64,000 bases of DNA, taken from contig CALURL010000003.1 in the NCBI GenBank assembly GCA_944323155.1, positions 1 through 64,000 of the forward strand. The letters run 5' to 3'. The notes under the pieces are model-generated. The model searched no databases. It was not told the origin of the DNA and worked only from the letters and a program-made list of their open reading frames with translations. A program made the position numbers and the translations under genes. Positions within the stretch are counted from its first letter, which is position 1; every line of letters begins with the position of its first letter. This document shows positions 34,253 through 42,904 of this stretch, piece after piece. The stretch comes from Candidatus Gastranaerophilales bacterium. Lineage in GTDB: Bacteria; Cyanobacteriota; Vampirovibrionia; Gastranaerophilales; Gastranaerophilaceae.

Positions 34253-35295
34253 TACGTTAAGGCGACTTTTATACATCCATTTTTTTTGTTGGCAAAAACG
34301 TTGTAAGCTTCAGAGATTTTGTCAAAAGGAAACTTATGTGTAATCATAAAGTTTGTTGAGATTTTTCCTTTGCTGATAAGTTTTACCAATTTGTCACAAT
34401 GATTAGCATCAACACCGCCTGTTTTGAAAACAAGATTTTTGCCATACATATCAGGAAGCGGCAGACTTTGTGGCTCCTCATACATTGCAACAACTGCAAT
34501 AATTGCGTTTGGACGTGCGATTTTCCATGCAGTTTGAAGAGTATCTTTGCCGCCAGCCGCTTCTATAACAGAATCTGCACCGCGCCCGCCGGTTAATCTT
34601 TTAATCTCTTTTTCAATATCTACTTTATTCGGGTTTAAAAATTCATCAGCTATTTTTTGTTTTCGTGCAATCTCAAGTCTTGAATTATCTATATCAATTG
34701 CTATAACCTTTGATGCACCAAAAACTTTAGCACTCATCATTGCGCAATACCCGACCGGCCCTGAACCTAAAACAGCAACAGTATCGCCTTCTTTAATCTC
34801 ACAAAGTTCAGCTCCCCAATAGCCGCTTGCAAGAACATCTCCGACAAATAAAGCATCCTCATATGATACATTTTCCGGTAACTTTGTTAAACCAGTATCT
34901 GCTAAAGGTACTCTGACAAATTCTGACTGACAGCCGTTTTCTGTACAGCCAATCTTCCAGCCGCCGTTTTCACAATTATTTATAAAGCCGCGTTTACAAA
35001 AAAAGCATTCTCCACAAAATGTTTCAACATTAACGGCAACTCTATCACCTATTTTAACATTTTTTATTGCATTACCAAGCTTTACAACTTCACCAGTGAA
35101 CTCATGCCCAAGAATTGTCTCAGGTTTTGCCTTTGGCACAAAACCTTTGATAATATGCAAATCACTTGTACAAATAGATGACATTTTAACTTTTATTATT
35201 GCATCTCTATCATCCAAAATTTGAGGTACAGGTCTATCTTCTATATTGGCGGTACCGTCCTTATGCCATACATAACCCTTCATCGTACTTTCCAT
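34249..35295 (-). CDS. zinc-dependent alcohol dehydrogenase (MDR family)
   Basis: A 348-residue medium-chain dehydrogenase. Catalytic zinc ligands: Cys 42 in SSICTSDLH and His-Glu 64-65 in LGHEFTGE. Structural zinc: CGECFFCKRGFINNC near 93-107. Cofactor site: VAVLGSGPVGYCAMM near 170 and IAIDIDNSRLEIA. Likely oxidises or reduces a small alcohol in fermentation. ATG 35295 has GGAGGG 6 bases upstream. Substrate cannot be read from sequence. Confidence 0.93.
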   Translation of the reverse strand: MESTMKGYVWHKDGTANIEDRPVPQILDDRDAIIKVKMSSICTSDLHIIKGFVPKAKPETILGHEFTGEVVKLGNAIKNVKIGDRVAVNVETFCGECFFCKRGFINNCENGGWKIGCTENGCQSEFVRVPLADTGLTKLPENVSYEDALFVGDVLASGYWGAELCEIKEGDTVAVLGSGPVGYCAMMSAKVFGASKVIAIDIDNSRLEIARKQKIADEFLNPNKVDIEKEIKRLTGGRGADSVIEAAGGKDTLQTAWKIARPNAIIAVVAMYEEPQSLPLPDMYGKNLVFKTGGVDANHCDKLVKLISKGKISTNFMITHKFPFDKISEAYNVFANKKNGCIKVALTY

Positions 35296-35334
35296 ATAAA
35301 ACCCTCCAGTTACAACAATTATACATTAAAATAA

Positions 35335-35363
35335 GAAAAATGCCGGAATAATTTCATCCGGCA
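35335..35363 (-). terminator. terminator downstream of the membrane protein gene
   Basis: Minus strand TGCCGGA-TGAAATTA-TTCCGGCA followed by TTTTTC. Confidence 0.8.
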
Positions 35364-35391
35364 CTTTCCTTTAAAAAATTTTAGATTAATA

Positions 35392-35739
35392 CTAATCTTT
35401 TTCGTTTAAAGTAACCATGTTAATTACAAGACCCAAGAACGACAGAACTATTGAGCCTAAAAATGCGCTCAAGAATCCCGCTACGCTAAATCCCGGTGCA
35501 AAATACCCCGCAAGCATTAACAACAAAGCATTTATAACTAACCCGAAAAGTCCAAGCGTAATAATATTTATCGGTAAAGTTACAAATACAATCAAAGGTC
35601 TGATAAAAATGTTTATCAAAGCAATAATAACAGTTACAAGCATTGCGCTTTGAAAATTATCAACATCAATACCAGGAACCAGCCAGGCAACAAATATTAT
35701 TGCCAGAGCAAATAACAACCATCTTACTAATAATACCAT
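35392..35739 (-). CDS. phage holin family 4-type (YvlD-like) membrane protein
   Basis: A 115-residue protein with four hydrophobic spans and the family core NIFIRPLIVFVTLPINIITLG followed by LGLFGLVINALLLMLAGYF. Despite its name, this chromosomal family is not evidence of a prophage and no other phage gene is near. I start at ATG 35739 (MVLLVRWLLFALAI), which has AAGGGA 6 bases upstream; the longer frame to 35844 has no support. Confidence 0.85.
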   Translation of the reverse strand: MVLLVRWLLFALAIIFVAWLVPGIDVDNFQSAMLVTVIIALINIFIRPLIVFVTLPINIITLGLFGLVINALLLMLAGYFAPGFSVAGFLSAFLGSIVLSFLGLVINMVTLNEKD

Positions 35740-35898
35740 AATTTTTCCCTTTTCTTTATTACATTTATATTTTAAATACACTAAATACAATTTTAATTCC
35801 CTAAACGGATAATAACACAAGAAAAAATTTAGACTAAATGACAAACAAAAAAGATTGTTATATAATAATTTTTGTCAAAAATAAGAAAGAGGTTTTTC

Positions 35899-36303
35899 AT
35901 GAAAGAGAATATTTTAATTGCTTTAGTAGTAATTTTACTTGGAACAATGTTAGTTCAAATTTCAACACAAAACTCAAATAACAGATACAATGTTGTCTCA
36001 GCAGGAAATATGCTTACAGTTCTTGTTGACAAAAAAACAGGTGAAACCTGGAGAAATTGTGTATGTAATGAGAAATCACCAATTCCTGGTTGCTGGGAAA
36101 AGATGCGTGTAGTAAATCCAGAAACAGAATTACAGCCGATTGGAGAAGCTAAACTTACTAAAAAATTCCAAAAAGAAGCTGAAAAAATTAAAAAACAGCA
36201 AGAAAAATTAGAAAAAATGCAAACAAAACAAGAAATGCCAAATAACACAACAGTTATTGCTCCTAAGCAAAACGAAACTGACAAAGATAAAAAATCAAAA
36301 TAA
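35899..36303 (+). CDS. hypothetical membrane-anchored protein with coiled-coil tail
   Basis: Starts MKENILIALVVILLGTMLVQ, a single N-terminal anchor. The next 60 residues contain NMLTVLVDKKTGETWRNCVC, a short beta motif often seen in proteins that read a hydrolysed or computed tag, and the C-terminus is a Lys/Glu/Gln coiled coil (KEAEKIKKQQEKLEKMQTKQ). Family unknown. AAGAGG lies upstream of ATG 35899. Confidence 0.72.
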   Translation: MKENILIALVVILLGTMLVQISTQNSNNRYNVVSAGNMLTVLVDKKTGETWRNCVCNEKSPIPGCWEKMRVVNPETELQPIGEAKLTKKFQKEAEKIKKQQEKLEKMQTKQEMPNNTTVIAPKQNETDKDKKSK

Positions 36304-36319
36304 CACGGTTAGTATTTAG

Positions 36320-36490
36320 TGCTACGCACGTAGATATCTGTATCAATATTCATGAGACTTTAAAGTTTTTGGTCAGGGGTGCTACGCACGTAGGTACTCT
36401 GTATCAATATTCATGAGACTTTAAAGTTTTTGGTCAGGGGTGCTACGCACGTAGTTACCTGTGTCAATATTTGAGAGACTTAAAAAAATT
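36320..36490. repeat. three tandem ~60-bp repeats with CTACGCACGTAG core
   Basis: The 14-base core TGCTACGCACGTAG starts at 36320, 36380 and 36441 (periods 60 and 61). Units 1 and 2 share the following ATCAATATTCATGAGACTTT and AAAGTTTTTGGTCAGGGG segments; unit 3 is diverged. The core is a dyad (CTACG-CA-CGTAG), so it could be a protein-binding site. There is no gene in 36304-36613; the interval holds these repeats, a REP and a long inverted repeat. Confidence 0.85.
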
Positions 36491-36494
36491 GTAA

Positions 36495-36514
36495 GTTGGG
36501 GTTTCCACCCCAAC
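36495..36514. repeat. REP hairpin, distant copy
   Basis: GTTGGGGT-TTCC-ACCCCAAC with the flank GTAAG/AACAAG, the same element as at 17 kb with one loop change. Confidence 0.8.
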
Positions 36515-36517
36515 AAG

Positions 36518-36560
36518 TACAACAAATCCCCTCTCCTGATGGGAGAGGGGATTTGTTGTA
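36518..36560. repeat. perfect 19-bp inverted repeat
   Basis: Arms 36518-36536 (TACAACAAATCCCCTCTCC) and 36542-36560 are exact complements around TGATG. The GC-rich tip (CCCTCTCC/GGAGAGGG) contrasts with the local AT richness. No U tract follows, so it is a repeat element, not a normal terminator. Confidence 0.8.
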
Positions 36561-36613
36561 TGTGTTGTGCATACCTGCGCTGTACAAAGTTCTAACGCCT
36601 TAATTAACCTTAT

Positions 36614-36964
36614 CTATTTTTTATCGTCAACTTCTATCAAGTGCCAGCCAAATTCTGTTTTTACAGGTTCTGATACCTGACCAACAGGAAGGTTAAAGGC
36701 CGCATCTTCAAAAGGTCTTACCATCTGTCCACGTCCAAAATATCCTAGGTCGCCGCCGTTTTTGCCAGACGGACAAAGTGAATACTTCTGGGCGTAATAC
36801 GTGAAACTGCCGCCATCATCTATTGCTTTCTTTATCTGAATAGCCTCTGCTTCAGAATTAACCAGAATATGACGCGCTTTTACGTAGTTGTAACTTTCTT
36901 CCGCAAATGCTGTTGATGTTAACAAAATTAGTATTGCTAAAGTTGAAAATATTTTTTTTATCAT
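36614..36964 (-). CDS. exported parvulin-type peptidyl-prolyl isomerase
   Basis: Signal peptide MIKKIFSTLAILILLTSTAFA followed directly by one parvulin domain: VKARHILVNSEAEA, GSFTYYAQKYSLCPSGKNGG, DLGYFGRGQMVRPFEDAAF, FGWHLIEVDD. At 116 residues it is a single minimal domain without the SurA/PrsA chaperone arms. It should help fold exported proteins in the periplasm. ATG 36964 follows AAGGTGG. Confidence 0.93.
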   Translation of the reverse strand: MIKKIFSTLAILILLTSTAFAEESYNYVKARHILVNSEAEAIQIKKAIDDGGSFTYYAQKYSLCPSGKNGGDLGYFGRGQMVRPFEDAAFNLPVGQVSEPVKTEFGWHLIEVDDKK

Positions 36965-37011
36965 AAACCCACCTTACATTAAATTTTTCAATTTATTTAT
37001 TCCACTGTTGT

Positions 37012-37677
37012 CTAATTTATTCTAATCTGATTTCTGCCGTTTTCTTTTGCCTTATAAAGCAATTTATCCGCAGCGTCAAAAAGTTCACACGGATTAGAAA
37101 TATCTTCGCTCAATTCACTTACGCCTACACTTATTGTAACAGATATTTTTTCCCCGTTAAATTTAAAAATTGATTCCTCAAACGCTTTTCTCAGTCTCTC
37201 CATTGGAATAAAAGCATTTTCCTTTGACGTTTCTGGCAAAATTACTGCAAATTCTTCACCGCCGTAGCGGAAATACAAATCTGTTATTCTGAAATTATTC
37301 GAAATTAAATACGCTGCTTCTTTCAAAATATAATCACCGCAGCTATGCCCGTAAGTATCGTTTACTTTTTTAAAAAAGTCTATATCTATTATTGCAAAAC
37401 TGAGTTTGCTATTATATCTTTTCGCTCTGGAAAATTCACGTTCAAAGGAACTTTCAAAATGCCTTCTGTTATAAAGTCCGGTCAGTGCATCAGTTAATGA
37501 AATATGCTTTGTCTGTTTATACATAAAATTAATCTTTTTTATAACATCGGTTTTGTTAGCGTCAGGAATATCAAAACTTTCGATAATATTTTGAATATTC
37601 TGTTGAATTTCATCCAGAACATCCGCCGGAATTTCAAAACCGTCACTCACTTTGTTGTTAAAAATTTCATCTTGCAT
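37012..37677 (-). CDS. diguanylate cyclase (GGDEF domain)
   Basis: Makes cyclic di-GMP from two GTP. The C-terminal 165 residues are a complete GGDEF domain: DALTGLYNRRHF near 60, DIDFFKKVNDTYGHSCGD near 100 and RYGGEEFAVILPE near 140. RITD lies five residues before GGEEF, which fits the RxxD product-inhibition I-site. The N-terminal 55 residues are helical with no sensor domain. I start at ATG 37677 with AAAGGTGG upstream. It is divergent from the HD-domain gene at 37764. Confidence 0.93.
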   Translation of the reverse strand: MQDEIFNNKVSDGFEIPADVLDEIQQNIQNIIESFDIPDANKTDVIKKINFMYKQTKHISLTDALTGLYNRRHFESSFEREFSRAKRYNSKLSFAIIDIDFFKKVNDTYGHSCGDYILKEAAYLISNNFRITDLYFRYGGEEFAVILPETSKENAFIPMERLRKAFEESIFKFNGEKISVTISVGVSELSEDISNPCELFDAADKLLYKAKENGRNQIRIN

Positions 37678-37763
37678 TTTTGCTATAACCACCTTTTATA
37701 TATAAATTAATTATACCAGAAAATTTTGCAACTAGTTTGTTTTTTTGTTAATCTGTTTACGGA

Positions 37764-38351
37764 ATGGCACAGGACGCAAAAACAATCTTAATACAAAGTA
37801 AACAAGATATTACTCATGCTAATGAAGTAAGACGTTTTTCTATGATGATATTTGATGAGGTTTGCGAAAAACTTCATTCAATGCCCGACAGACACAGGCA
37901 ATATCTTGAAGCAGCAAGCCTTTTGCATGACATTGGATATTCCATAGAAGCAAATAATCATAACAAACATAGTATGCATATAATTATTGAGAATGGTATT
38001 GAAGGTTTTAACAGCCATGAATGCCAGATAATAGGCTGTATATGCAGATATCACAGAGGGAGTCTTCCTAAAAAACAAGAACATGAAGTTTATAAAGATT
38101 TAGAAAAACAAGAACGCAAAACAGTTAAACGTCTTGGAGGAATTCTAAAATTATCTGACGGGCTGGGAAGAGGACATATTAACTTTATTAAAAAAGTTAA
38201 TATTAACTATGACACCGAAAATAATATTGTGGAATTTCTTTTAACTCCAGCAACCCCAAATTTTCATCCTGATATAAGCGGAGCCGCACGCAAACGTGAT
38301 TTGTTTGAAATAGGTTTTAAATGCCAGAGCGTCTTAAAGTTTTGCAAATAA
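37764..38351 (+). CDS. HD-domain phosphohydrolase
   Basis: A 195-residue protein with HD-superfamily metal residues: His in ITHANEVRRFS near 17, His-Asp in ASLLHDIGYS near 53, His in KHSMHIII near 73 and CRYHRGSLP near 97, Asp in LKLSDGLGRG near 137. The order and spacing resemble the HD domain found at the C-terminus of Ppx/GppA exopolyphosphatases, so a polyphosphate or (p)ppGpp-related nucleotide substrate is possible. It is divergent from the diguanylate cyclase gene. No strong ribosome site is visible. Confidence 0.85.
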   Translation: MAQDAKTILIQSKQDITHANEVRRFSMMIFDEVCEKLHSMPDRHRQYLEAASLLHDIGYSIEANNHNKHSMHIIIENGIEGFNSHECQIIGCICRYHRGSLPKKQEHEVYKDLEKQERKTVKRLGGILKLSDGLGRGHINFIKKVNINYDTENNIVEFLLTPATPNFHPDISGAARKRDLFEIGFKCQSVLKFCK

Positions 38352-38479
38352 AGAATTTAACCGATTGTAAATTTTTTGTTACAAACAACATAAAATTGTA
38401 ACATTTCTTCATGAAAAATACTTTATATATATAGGGAAAATAAAAAAGGGGTTTACGAACATAACAAATTCGTAAAGTT

Positions 38480-38782
38480 ATGGTGAACAAAATGTCATTC
38501 GATGTAAATGTATTGAGTACAAAACCTGTAATCAAAGCAGCTGCATCTATGCAAAATGACGGCGGCGGCGGAAATTTAGGCTACATGGCTCAAGGCGAAA
38601 GAGAAGAAGAACAAAAACAACATCTTCAAAATAATGAAAGCATCTTTTCTCACAAACCTGAAATAGATACTTTTATGTACGAAAAGGATTTCAGAATTCC
38701 TGAAGAAACAGAAAAATTTTCACTTATAAAGTTCATAATCGAAGTTGCAAACTCTATAAAATCTTTGTTTATAAAAAAATAA
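38480..38782 (+). CDS. hypothetical 100-aa protein
   Basis: Unrecognised small hydrophilic protein with a glycine run near residue 30 (NDGGGGNLGYMAQGE) and a C-terminal amphipathic helix (FSLIKFIIEVANSIKSLFIK). Start could be ATG 38480 or 38492. The upstream region has a small inverted repeat TTTACGAA-N7-AATTCGTAAA. It ends in its own terminator. Confidence 0.65.
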   Translation: MVNKMSFDVNVLSTKPVIKAAASMQNDGGGGNLGYMAQGEREEEQKQHLQNNESIFSHKPEIDTFMYEKDFRIPEETEKFSLIKFIIEVANSIKSLFIKK

Positions 38783-38810
38783 ATCCACCTAAAATCCAGG
38801 TGGATTTTTT
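38781..38810 (+). terminator. intrinsic terminator of the 100-aa gene
   Basis: AAATCCACCT-AAAATCC-AGGTGGATTT followed by TTTT; overlaps the stop codon. Confidence 0.85.
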
Positions 38811-38844
38811 ATAAAAAAAATTCTGTTTGTGCTACGATTATAAT

Positions 38845-40122
38845 ATGAATAAAAATAAGGAAAAAATTAAAATTGGTTTAATTGGCCTAGGTACAGTAGG
38901 TTCAGGTGTTTATAAGACATTACAGAGCTTTGACAATGTTGAAATAACAAAAATTGCAGTGCGGAATTTAAACAAACCACGTAATATTAAAGGTTTAGAT
39001 AATTCAATCTTAACTGATGATGCATATCAGGTTGTTAATGATCCGGATATCCAGATTGTTGTTGAATTGGCAGGAGGATTAGATCCGGCTTATGATTTAA
39101 TTACAACGGCAATCAAAAACGGCAAACATATAGTTACTGCAAATAAAGAACTTCTTGCCAAACGCGGTGAAGAATTATTTAATATTGCAGAAGAACATAA
39201 CAGAGTTGTTTTGTATGAAGCAGCAATTGCAGGCGGAATTCCAATTATCATGCCGGTTAAAACAATTCTTGCAGGCAACAGCATAAATAAAATTGAAGCA
39301 ATTTTAAACGGAACAACAAATTACATTTTAACAAAGATGGATGTAGAAGGTGCTTCTTATGAACAAGTATTGAAAGAAGCTCAAGAACTTGGTTATGCAG
39401 AAGCCGATCCTACAGGCGATGTTGAAGGCTATGACGCTGCATACAAAATTGCGACACTTGCAACAATTACTTTCCACAAAAGGATTAAAATAGAAAAAGT
39501 TTATCGCGAAGGGATTACAAAGATTCGTGCAGAGGATATGAAAGCTGCTAACGATTTAGGCTACAAAATTAAACTGATAGCCTCAGCATATCTTGATAAA
39601 CAAGGCAGGGCAGATGTAAGAGTTCATCCAATGCTTGTTTCTAAAAAAGCAACACTTGCCCATATTGATTATGTGACCAATGCAGTTTCCTTAAGCGGGC
39701 ACCCTGTGGGTAATGTAACCTTATCAGGTCCGGGAGCTGGCGAATTTCCGACTGCAAGTTCAGTTGTCGGTGATATTTTGGCTATTTCTGCGGAATTAGG
39801 CAAAACAGAATATCTTCTTCCAATGATGAGATGCCAGCACCATAAAACTGCTGAAACTATTGACATTACAGATACTGAAAATAAATATTACCTATCAATA
39901 AATGCTAAAAATAACAAAGGAGTTATAGGCAAAATAGGTATTATTTGTGCAGATAACAACATAAGCTTACAAAGCATAGTTCAACGCGGTGTTTGTGATA
40001 ACAATACCGCTGATATCACAGTAATTACAGAACTTGCACGCGAAAAAGACATTCAAAACGCAATTAGACAAATTGAACAGGATGGCAACAAAGTCAACAG
40101 CCTTATCAGAGTGCAGGTGTAA
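38845..40122 (+). CDS. hom: homoserine dehydrogenase
   Basis: Reduces aspartate semialdehyde to homoserine for threonine and methionine. NAD(P) site GLIGLGTVGSGVYK (about 11-24), substrate site with EILNGTTNYIL-like EAILNGTTNYILTKM and ADPTGDVEGYDAAYK near 190, and a C-terminal ACT domain (YYLSINAKNNKGVIGKIGII, about 345-425) for threonine feedback. I start at ATG 38845 (MNKNKEKIK); it has no clear ribosome site, and TATAAT lies directly before the ATG. thrC follows after 20 bases; thrB is not in the window. Confidence 0.96.
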   Translation: MNKNKEKIKIGLIGLGTVGSGVYKTLQSFDNVEITKIAVRNLNKPRNIKGLDNSILTDDAYQVVNDPDIQIVVELAGGLDPAYDLITTAIKNGKHIVTANKELLAKRGEELFNIAEEHNRVVLYEAAIAGGIPIIMPVKTILAGNSINKIEAILNGTTNYILTKMDVEGASYEQVLKEAQELGYAEADPTGDVEGYDAAYKIATLATITFHKRIKIEKVYREGITKIRAEDMKAANDLGYKIKLIASAYLDKQGRADVRVHPMLVSKKATLAHIDYVTNAVSLSGHPVGNVTLSGPGAGEFPTASSVVGDILAISAELGKTEYLLPMMRCQHHKTAETIDITDTENKYYLSINAKNNKGVIGKIGIICADNNISLQSIVQRGVCDNNTADITVITELAREKDIQNAIRQIEQDGNKVNSLIRVQV

Positions 40123-40142
40123 AAATAAAAGGATAAAATATT

Positions 40143-41195
40143 ATGTACTATCAGGGATTAATTAACACATTCAGAGAATATCTTCCGGTAACAGATAAAA
40201 CTCCAATTATAACTTTAAATGAAGGGAATACTCCTTTGATTAAAGCTGATAATTTAGCTAAAAAAATTGGAATTGATGCAGATATTTATTTAAAATTTGA
40301 AGGCTCAAATCCAACAGGCAGTTTTAAAGACCGCGGCATGACAATGGCAGTTTCAAAAGCAAAAGAAGCCGGCTCCGGCGCTATAATTTGTGCATCTACC
40401 GGTAACACTTCTGCATCAGCTGCAGCCTATGGCGCAAAAGCCGGCATGAAAACTTTTGTACTTATCCCGGATGGATATATCGCACTTGGAAAACTTTCTC
40501 AAGCAATGATGTACGGGGCAGAGATTATTGCAATTCAAGGGAATTTTGATGTTGCACTTGAAATGGTAAGAAAAATTTCTGAACAATACCCGATTACGCT
40601 TGTAAATTCAGTTAACCCGTATAGAATTGAAGGTCAAAAAACAGGAGCTTTTGAAATCTGTAACGCCTTAGGACAAGCTCCTGATTATCACTTTATCCCT
40701 GTCGGAAATGCCGGTAATATAACAGCTTACTGGAAAGGTTACAAAGAGTGGCATACGCTAGGCAAAATTCCTGCTTTACCTAAAATGATGGGCTTTGAAG
40801 CAGAAGGAGCGGCTGCAATTGTCAAAGGTGAAAGGATTATGAATCCGGAAACTCTTGCAACAGCAATTCGTATCGGAAACCCGGCAAGCTGGAAGCAGGC
40901 AGAAGCCGCAAGAGATGAAAGCAATGGAATGATTAATTTTGTAACCGATGAAGAAATCGTAAAAGCTTATAAACTTATAGCCTCAACCGAAGGAATTCTT
41001 GCAGAGCCTGCAAGCGCCGCCTCTGTTGCAGGGCTAATTAAGGTTAAAGATACAATAAAACAAGGTGCAAAAATTGTTTGTATTTTGACAGGAAATGGTT
41101 TGAAAGATCCTGATAATGCTATTAAATATTCAAATTCTGATGTCAAAAAAACGTCGTCAGATATGAAAGATATTCTAAAGGCAATGAATATATAA
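40143..41195 (+). CDS. thrC: threonine synthase
   Basis: Converts O-phosphohomoserine to threonine with PLP. The 350-residue, short bacterial-type enzyme has the PLP Lys in [11 protein letters not shown] near residue 60, the phosphate loop GNAGN near 182, and [19 protein letters not shown] near 83. AAAGGA lies before ATG 40143. It forms an operon with hom and ends at a strong terminator. Confidence 0.97.
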   Translation: MYYQGLINTFREYLPVTDKTPIITLNEGNTPLIKADNLAKKIGIDADIYLKFEGSNPTGSFKDRGMTMAVSKAKEAGSGAIICASTGNTSASAAAYGAKAGMKTFVLIPDGYIALGKLSQAMMYGAEIIAIQGNFDVALEMVRKISEQYPITLVNSVNPYRIEGQKTGAFEICNALGQAPDYHFIPVGNAGNITAYWKGYKEWHTLGKIPALPKMMGFEAEGAAAIVKGERIMNPETLATAIRIGNPASWKQAEAARDESNGMINFVTDEEIVKAYKLIASTEGILAEPASAASVAGLIKVKDTIKQGAKIVCILTGNGLKDPDNAIKYSNSDVKKTSSDMKDILKAMNI

Positions 41196-41220
41196 AAAAG
41201 AGCCAATAGGCTCTTTTTTT
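41194..41220 (+). terminator. intrinsic terminator of hom-thrC
   Basis: AAAAAGAGCC-AATA-GGCTCTTTTTTT, immediately after the thrC stop codon. Confidence 0.9.
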
Positions 41221-41245
41221 TACTCTTAATAATAAACATTTTAAT

Positions 41246-41821
41246 TTACAAATCCTCTGTAATAATTCCGCCGGAACCTCTGTCAATCTGACGCTTAATA
41301 GGTTTTTCATTAATATCATACCAGGTTGTCATAGTTCCGCGCTGGACAAATTTTTCAATTTGTTCGCCGTTTTCATTATATCTAATTGTTGTTTTAATTT
41401 CCTCTGGGGATTCTAAAGTTTCTTCCTGAGAAATTTTTCCATTATCATGATATTCATAAACCTTTTCAATTTGTCTAATCATTTTATTATCTTTGTCATA
41501 CACATTAGTCAGTTCATCAGTTTTTACCCTGAATTCATCATAATGATGAACAAGCTCAATATTTGCCCTTCTTATATAATCCTGTCTTAAGACATCTCTT
41601 GTATCATAAAAATTCCCGATAACAGTGCAATCAGGACAAACTTCAATAACTGATGTACCGAATTCACTTTTTTCTTCAGTAACTTTCGTTCCATCAGGTT
41701 TGACATAAGTTTTCTTTGCAGGTGCCAAATTTTGCTGAGGCGATTTTCCTTTTATCGTTTGCTGCAAAAAACCAAATGGTTTAGGTTTATTTTGTTCTTT
41801 ATTACTTTCATTTTCAGGCAT
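41246..41821 (-). CDS. hypothetical 191-aa protein with MORN-like repeats
   Basis: The N-terminal 70 residues are polar and disordered. The C-terminal part has repeating strand pairs (VYEYHDNGKISQEETLESPE, TIRYNENGEQIEKFVQRGTM, WYDINEKPIKRQID) that resemble the YxxNGxxxxE-type repeats of MORN-like or YD-like proteins. I start at MPENESNKEQ (ATG 41821). A TTGTCA box lies upstream. Function unknown. Confidence 0.7.
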   Translation of the reverse strand: MPENESNKEQNKPKPFGFLQQTIKGKSPQQNLAPAKKTYVKPDGTKVTEEKSEFGTSVIEVCPDCTVIGNFYDTRDVLRQDYIRRANIELVHHYDEFRVKTDELTNVYDKDNKMIRQIEKVYEYHDNGKISQEETLESPEEIKTTIRYNENGEQIEKFVQRGTMTTWYDINEKPIKRQIDRGSGGIITEDL

Positions 41822-41895
41822 AGTATTTAAAAATACGGCACAAATTGACAATTACTTTAAAAAAATCATTCATTCGTATTAGTTGGAATTTATGT

Positions 41896-41901
41896 TATAA
41901 T
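41896..41901 (+). promoter_or_regulatory. -10 box of the TPR gene, predicted leaderless
   Basis: Extended TGT-TATAAT, then exactly 6 bases, then ATG 41908; no ribosome site. Confidence 0.55.
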
Positions 41902-41907
41902 TCAATT

Positions 41908-42819
41908 ATGAAACGAATATTATTTCTGTTCTTAATCCTATTACTGTTTAACTGTCAGGTCAAAGCAAATGAACTTACTGAAGATTACTTTGATATTGCG
42001 GTGAATTATTCTATTGAAGGGAATTACAATGAGGCAGAAGTTTATTTAAACAAAATTTTATCAATTGAACCGGACAACGAACTTGCAAAAAATTTAAAAG
42101 CTGCAATTGAAAGGACGCAAAAACCTAAAAGTCCTTCATATATATCATCGCACAACAGCAATGTACGGCAGGCTGAAGACTATAAAATGCAAGGGAATAA
42201 AGATAAAGAATTATCAACACTTTTAGACGCAGCCAGCAAAAATTCAAACGATTACTGGGCAAGTTACTATCTTGCAGAATTTTACAGAAAAAATAAAGAT
42301 TATGGTAATGCTTTAACATATTATCAAAAAACCTTAAACTCAAAACCCACATTTACACAATGTTATCTTGACATGGCAATAATAAATTTCGAAAATAAGT
42401 CATATAACCTTGCCATACAAAATATCAACAAATACCTTGAAACAAATCCTAAATCAGATACAGCTTATGCCCTGCGGGCAAAAATTAATCTAAGTTCAGG
42501 TAATCTTGATTTGGCCGAACAAGATATTAAACAAGCAATGCAGCTTAACAATGATATAAGTTATAACCTGATTAATGCAAAAATTTTGTATTATAAAAAA
42601 GATTACAAAAACTCACGCAAAAACTTTGAAATTTTATCAAATAGCACTAAAACGTCAGAAGTTTACAAATACATAGGCTTATGCGATTATGAATTAGGAA
42701 ACTACGCAAATGCTTTGTTAAATCTTGATAAAGCAATCATACTCTCTGATGACGACAAAACATTAGATTTGAAATATAATGAAATAAAGAAAAAGTTGGA
42801 AACAAAAAATGAGACATAA
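41908..42819 (+). CDS. exported TPR-repeat protein
   Basis: Signal-like start MKRILFLFLILLLFNCQVKA (a Cys is present but the lipobox is imperfect). The 303 residues contain about seven tetratricopeptide units, e.g. YSIEGNYNEAEVYLNKILSI, FYRKNKDYGNALTYYQKTLN and GLCDYELGNYANALLNLDKA. It should be a periplasmic or outer-membrane-attached scaffold. The following phosphoesterase gene begins 85 bases later. Confidence 0.88.
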   Translation: MKRILFLFLILLLFNCQVKANELTEDYFDIAVNYSIEGNYNEAEVYLNKILSIEPDNELAKNLKAAIERTQKPKSPSYISSHNSNVRQAEDYKMQGNKDKELSTLLDAASKNSNDYWASYYLAEFYRKNKDYGNALTYYQKTLNSKPTFTQCYLDMAIINFENKSYNLAIQNINKYLETNPKSDTAYALRAKINLSSGNLDLAEQDIKQAMQLNNDISYNLINAKILYYKKDYKNSRKNFEILSNSTKTSEVYKYIGLCDYELGNYANALLNLDKAIILSDDDKTLDLKYNEIKKKLETKNET

Positions 42820-42904
42820 AAAGCCACATTCAACAAGCCGTAATATAGAAAATAGCAGACATTATCATATTAAGAAAAAAAGAATTGTAAAAAAGGAAAG
42901 TTTT

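Noticed and set aside
35392-35739. Prophage remnant because of a holin-family protein
   Set aside because: The family is a common chromosomal membrane protein, and no other phage gene is near.
36320-36490. CRISPR array
   Set aside because: Only three units of about 60 bp with no short-repeat/spacer pattern and no cas genes; the whole unit is repeated, not just a 25-35 bp part.
38827-38845. Upstream TTG start for hom
   Set aside because: It would add six residues with no family support and run through a TATAAT box.
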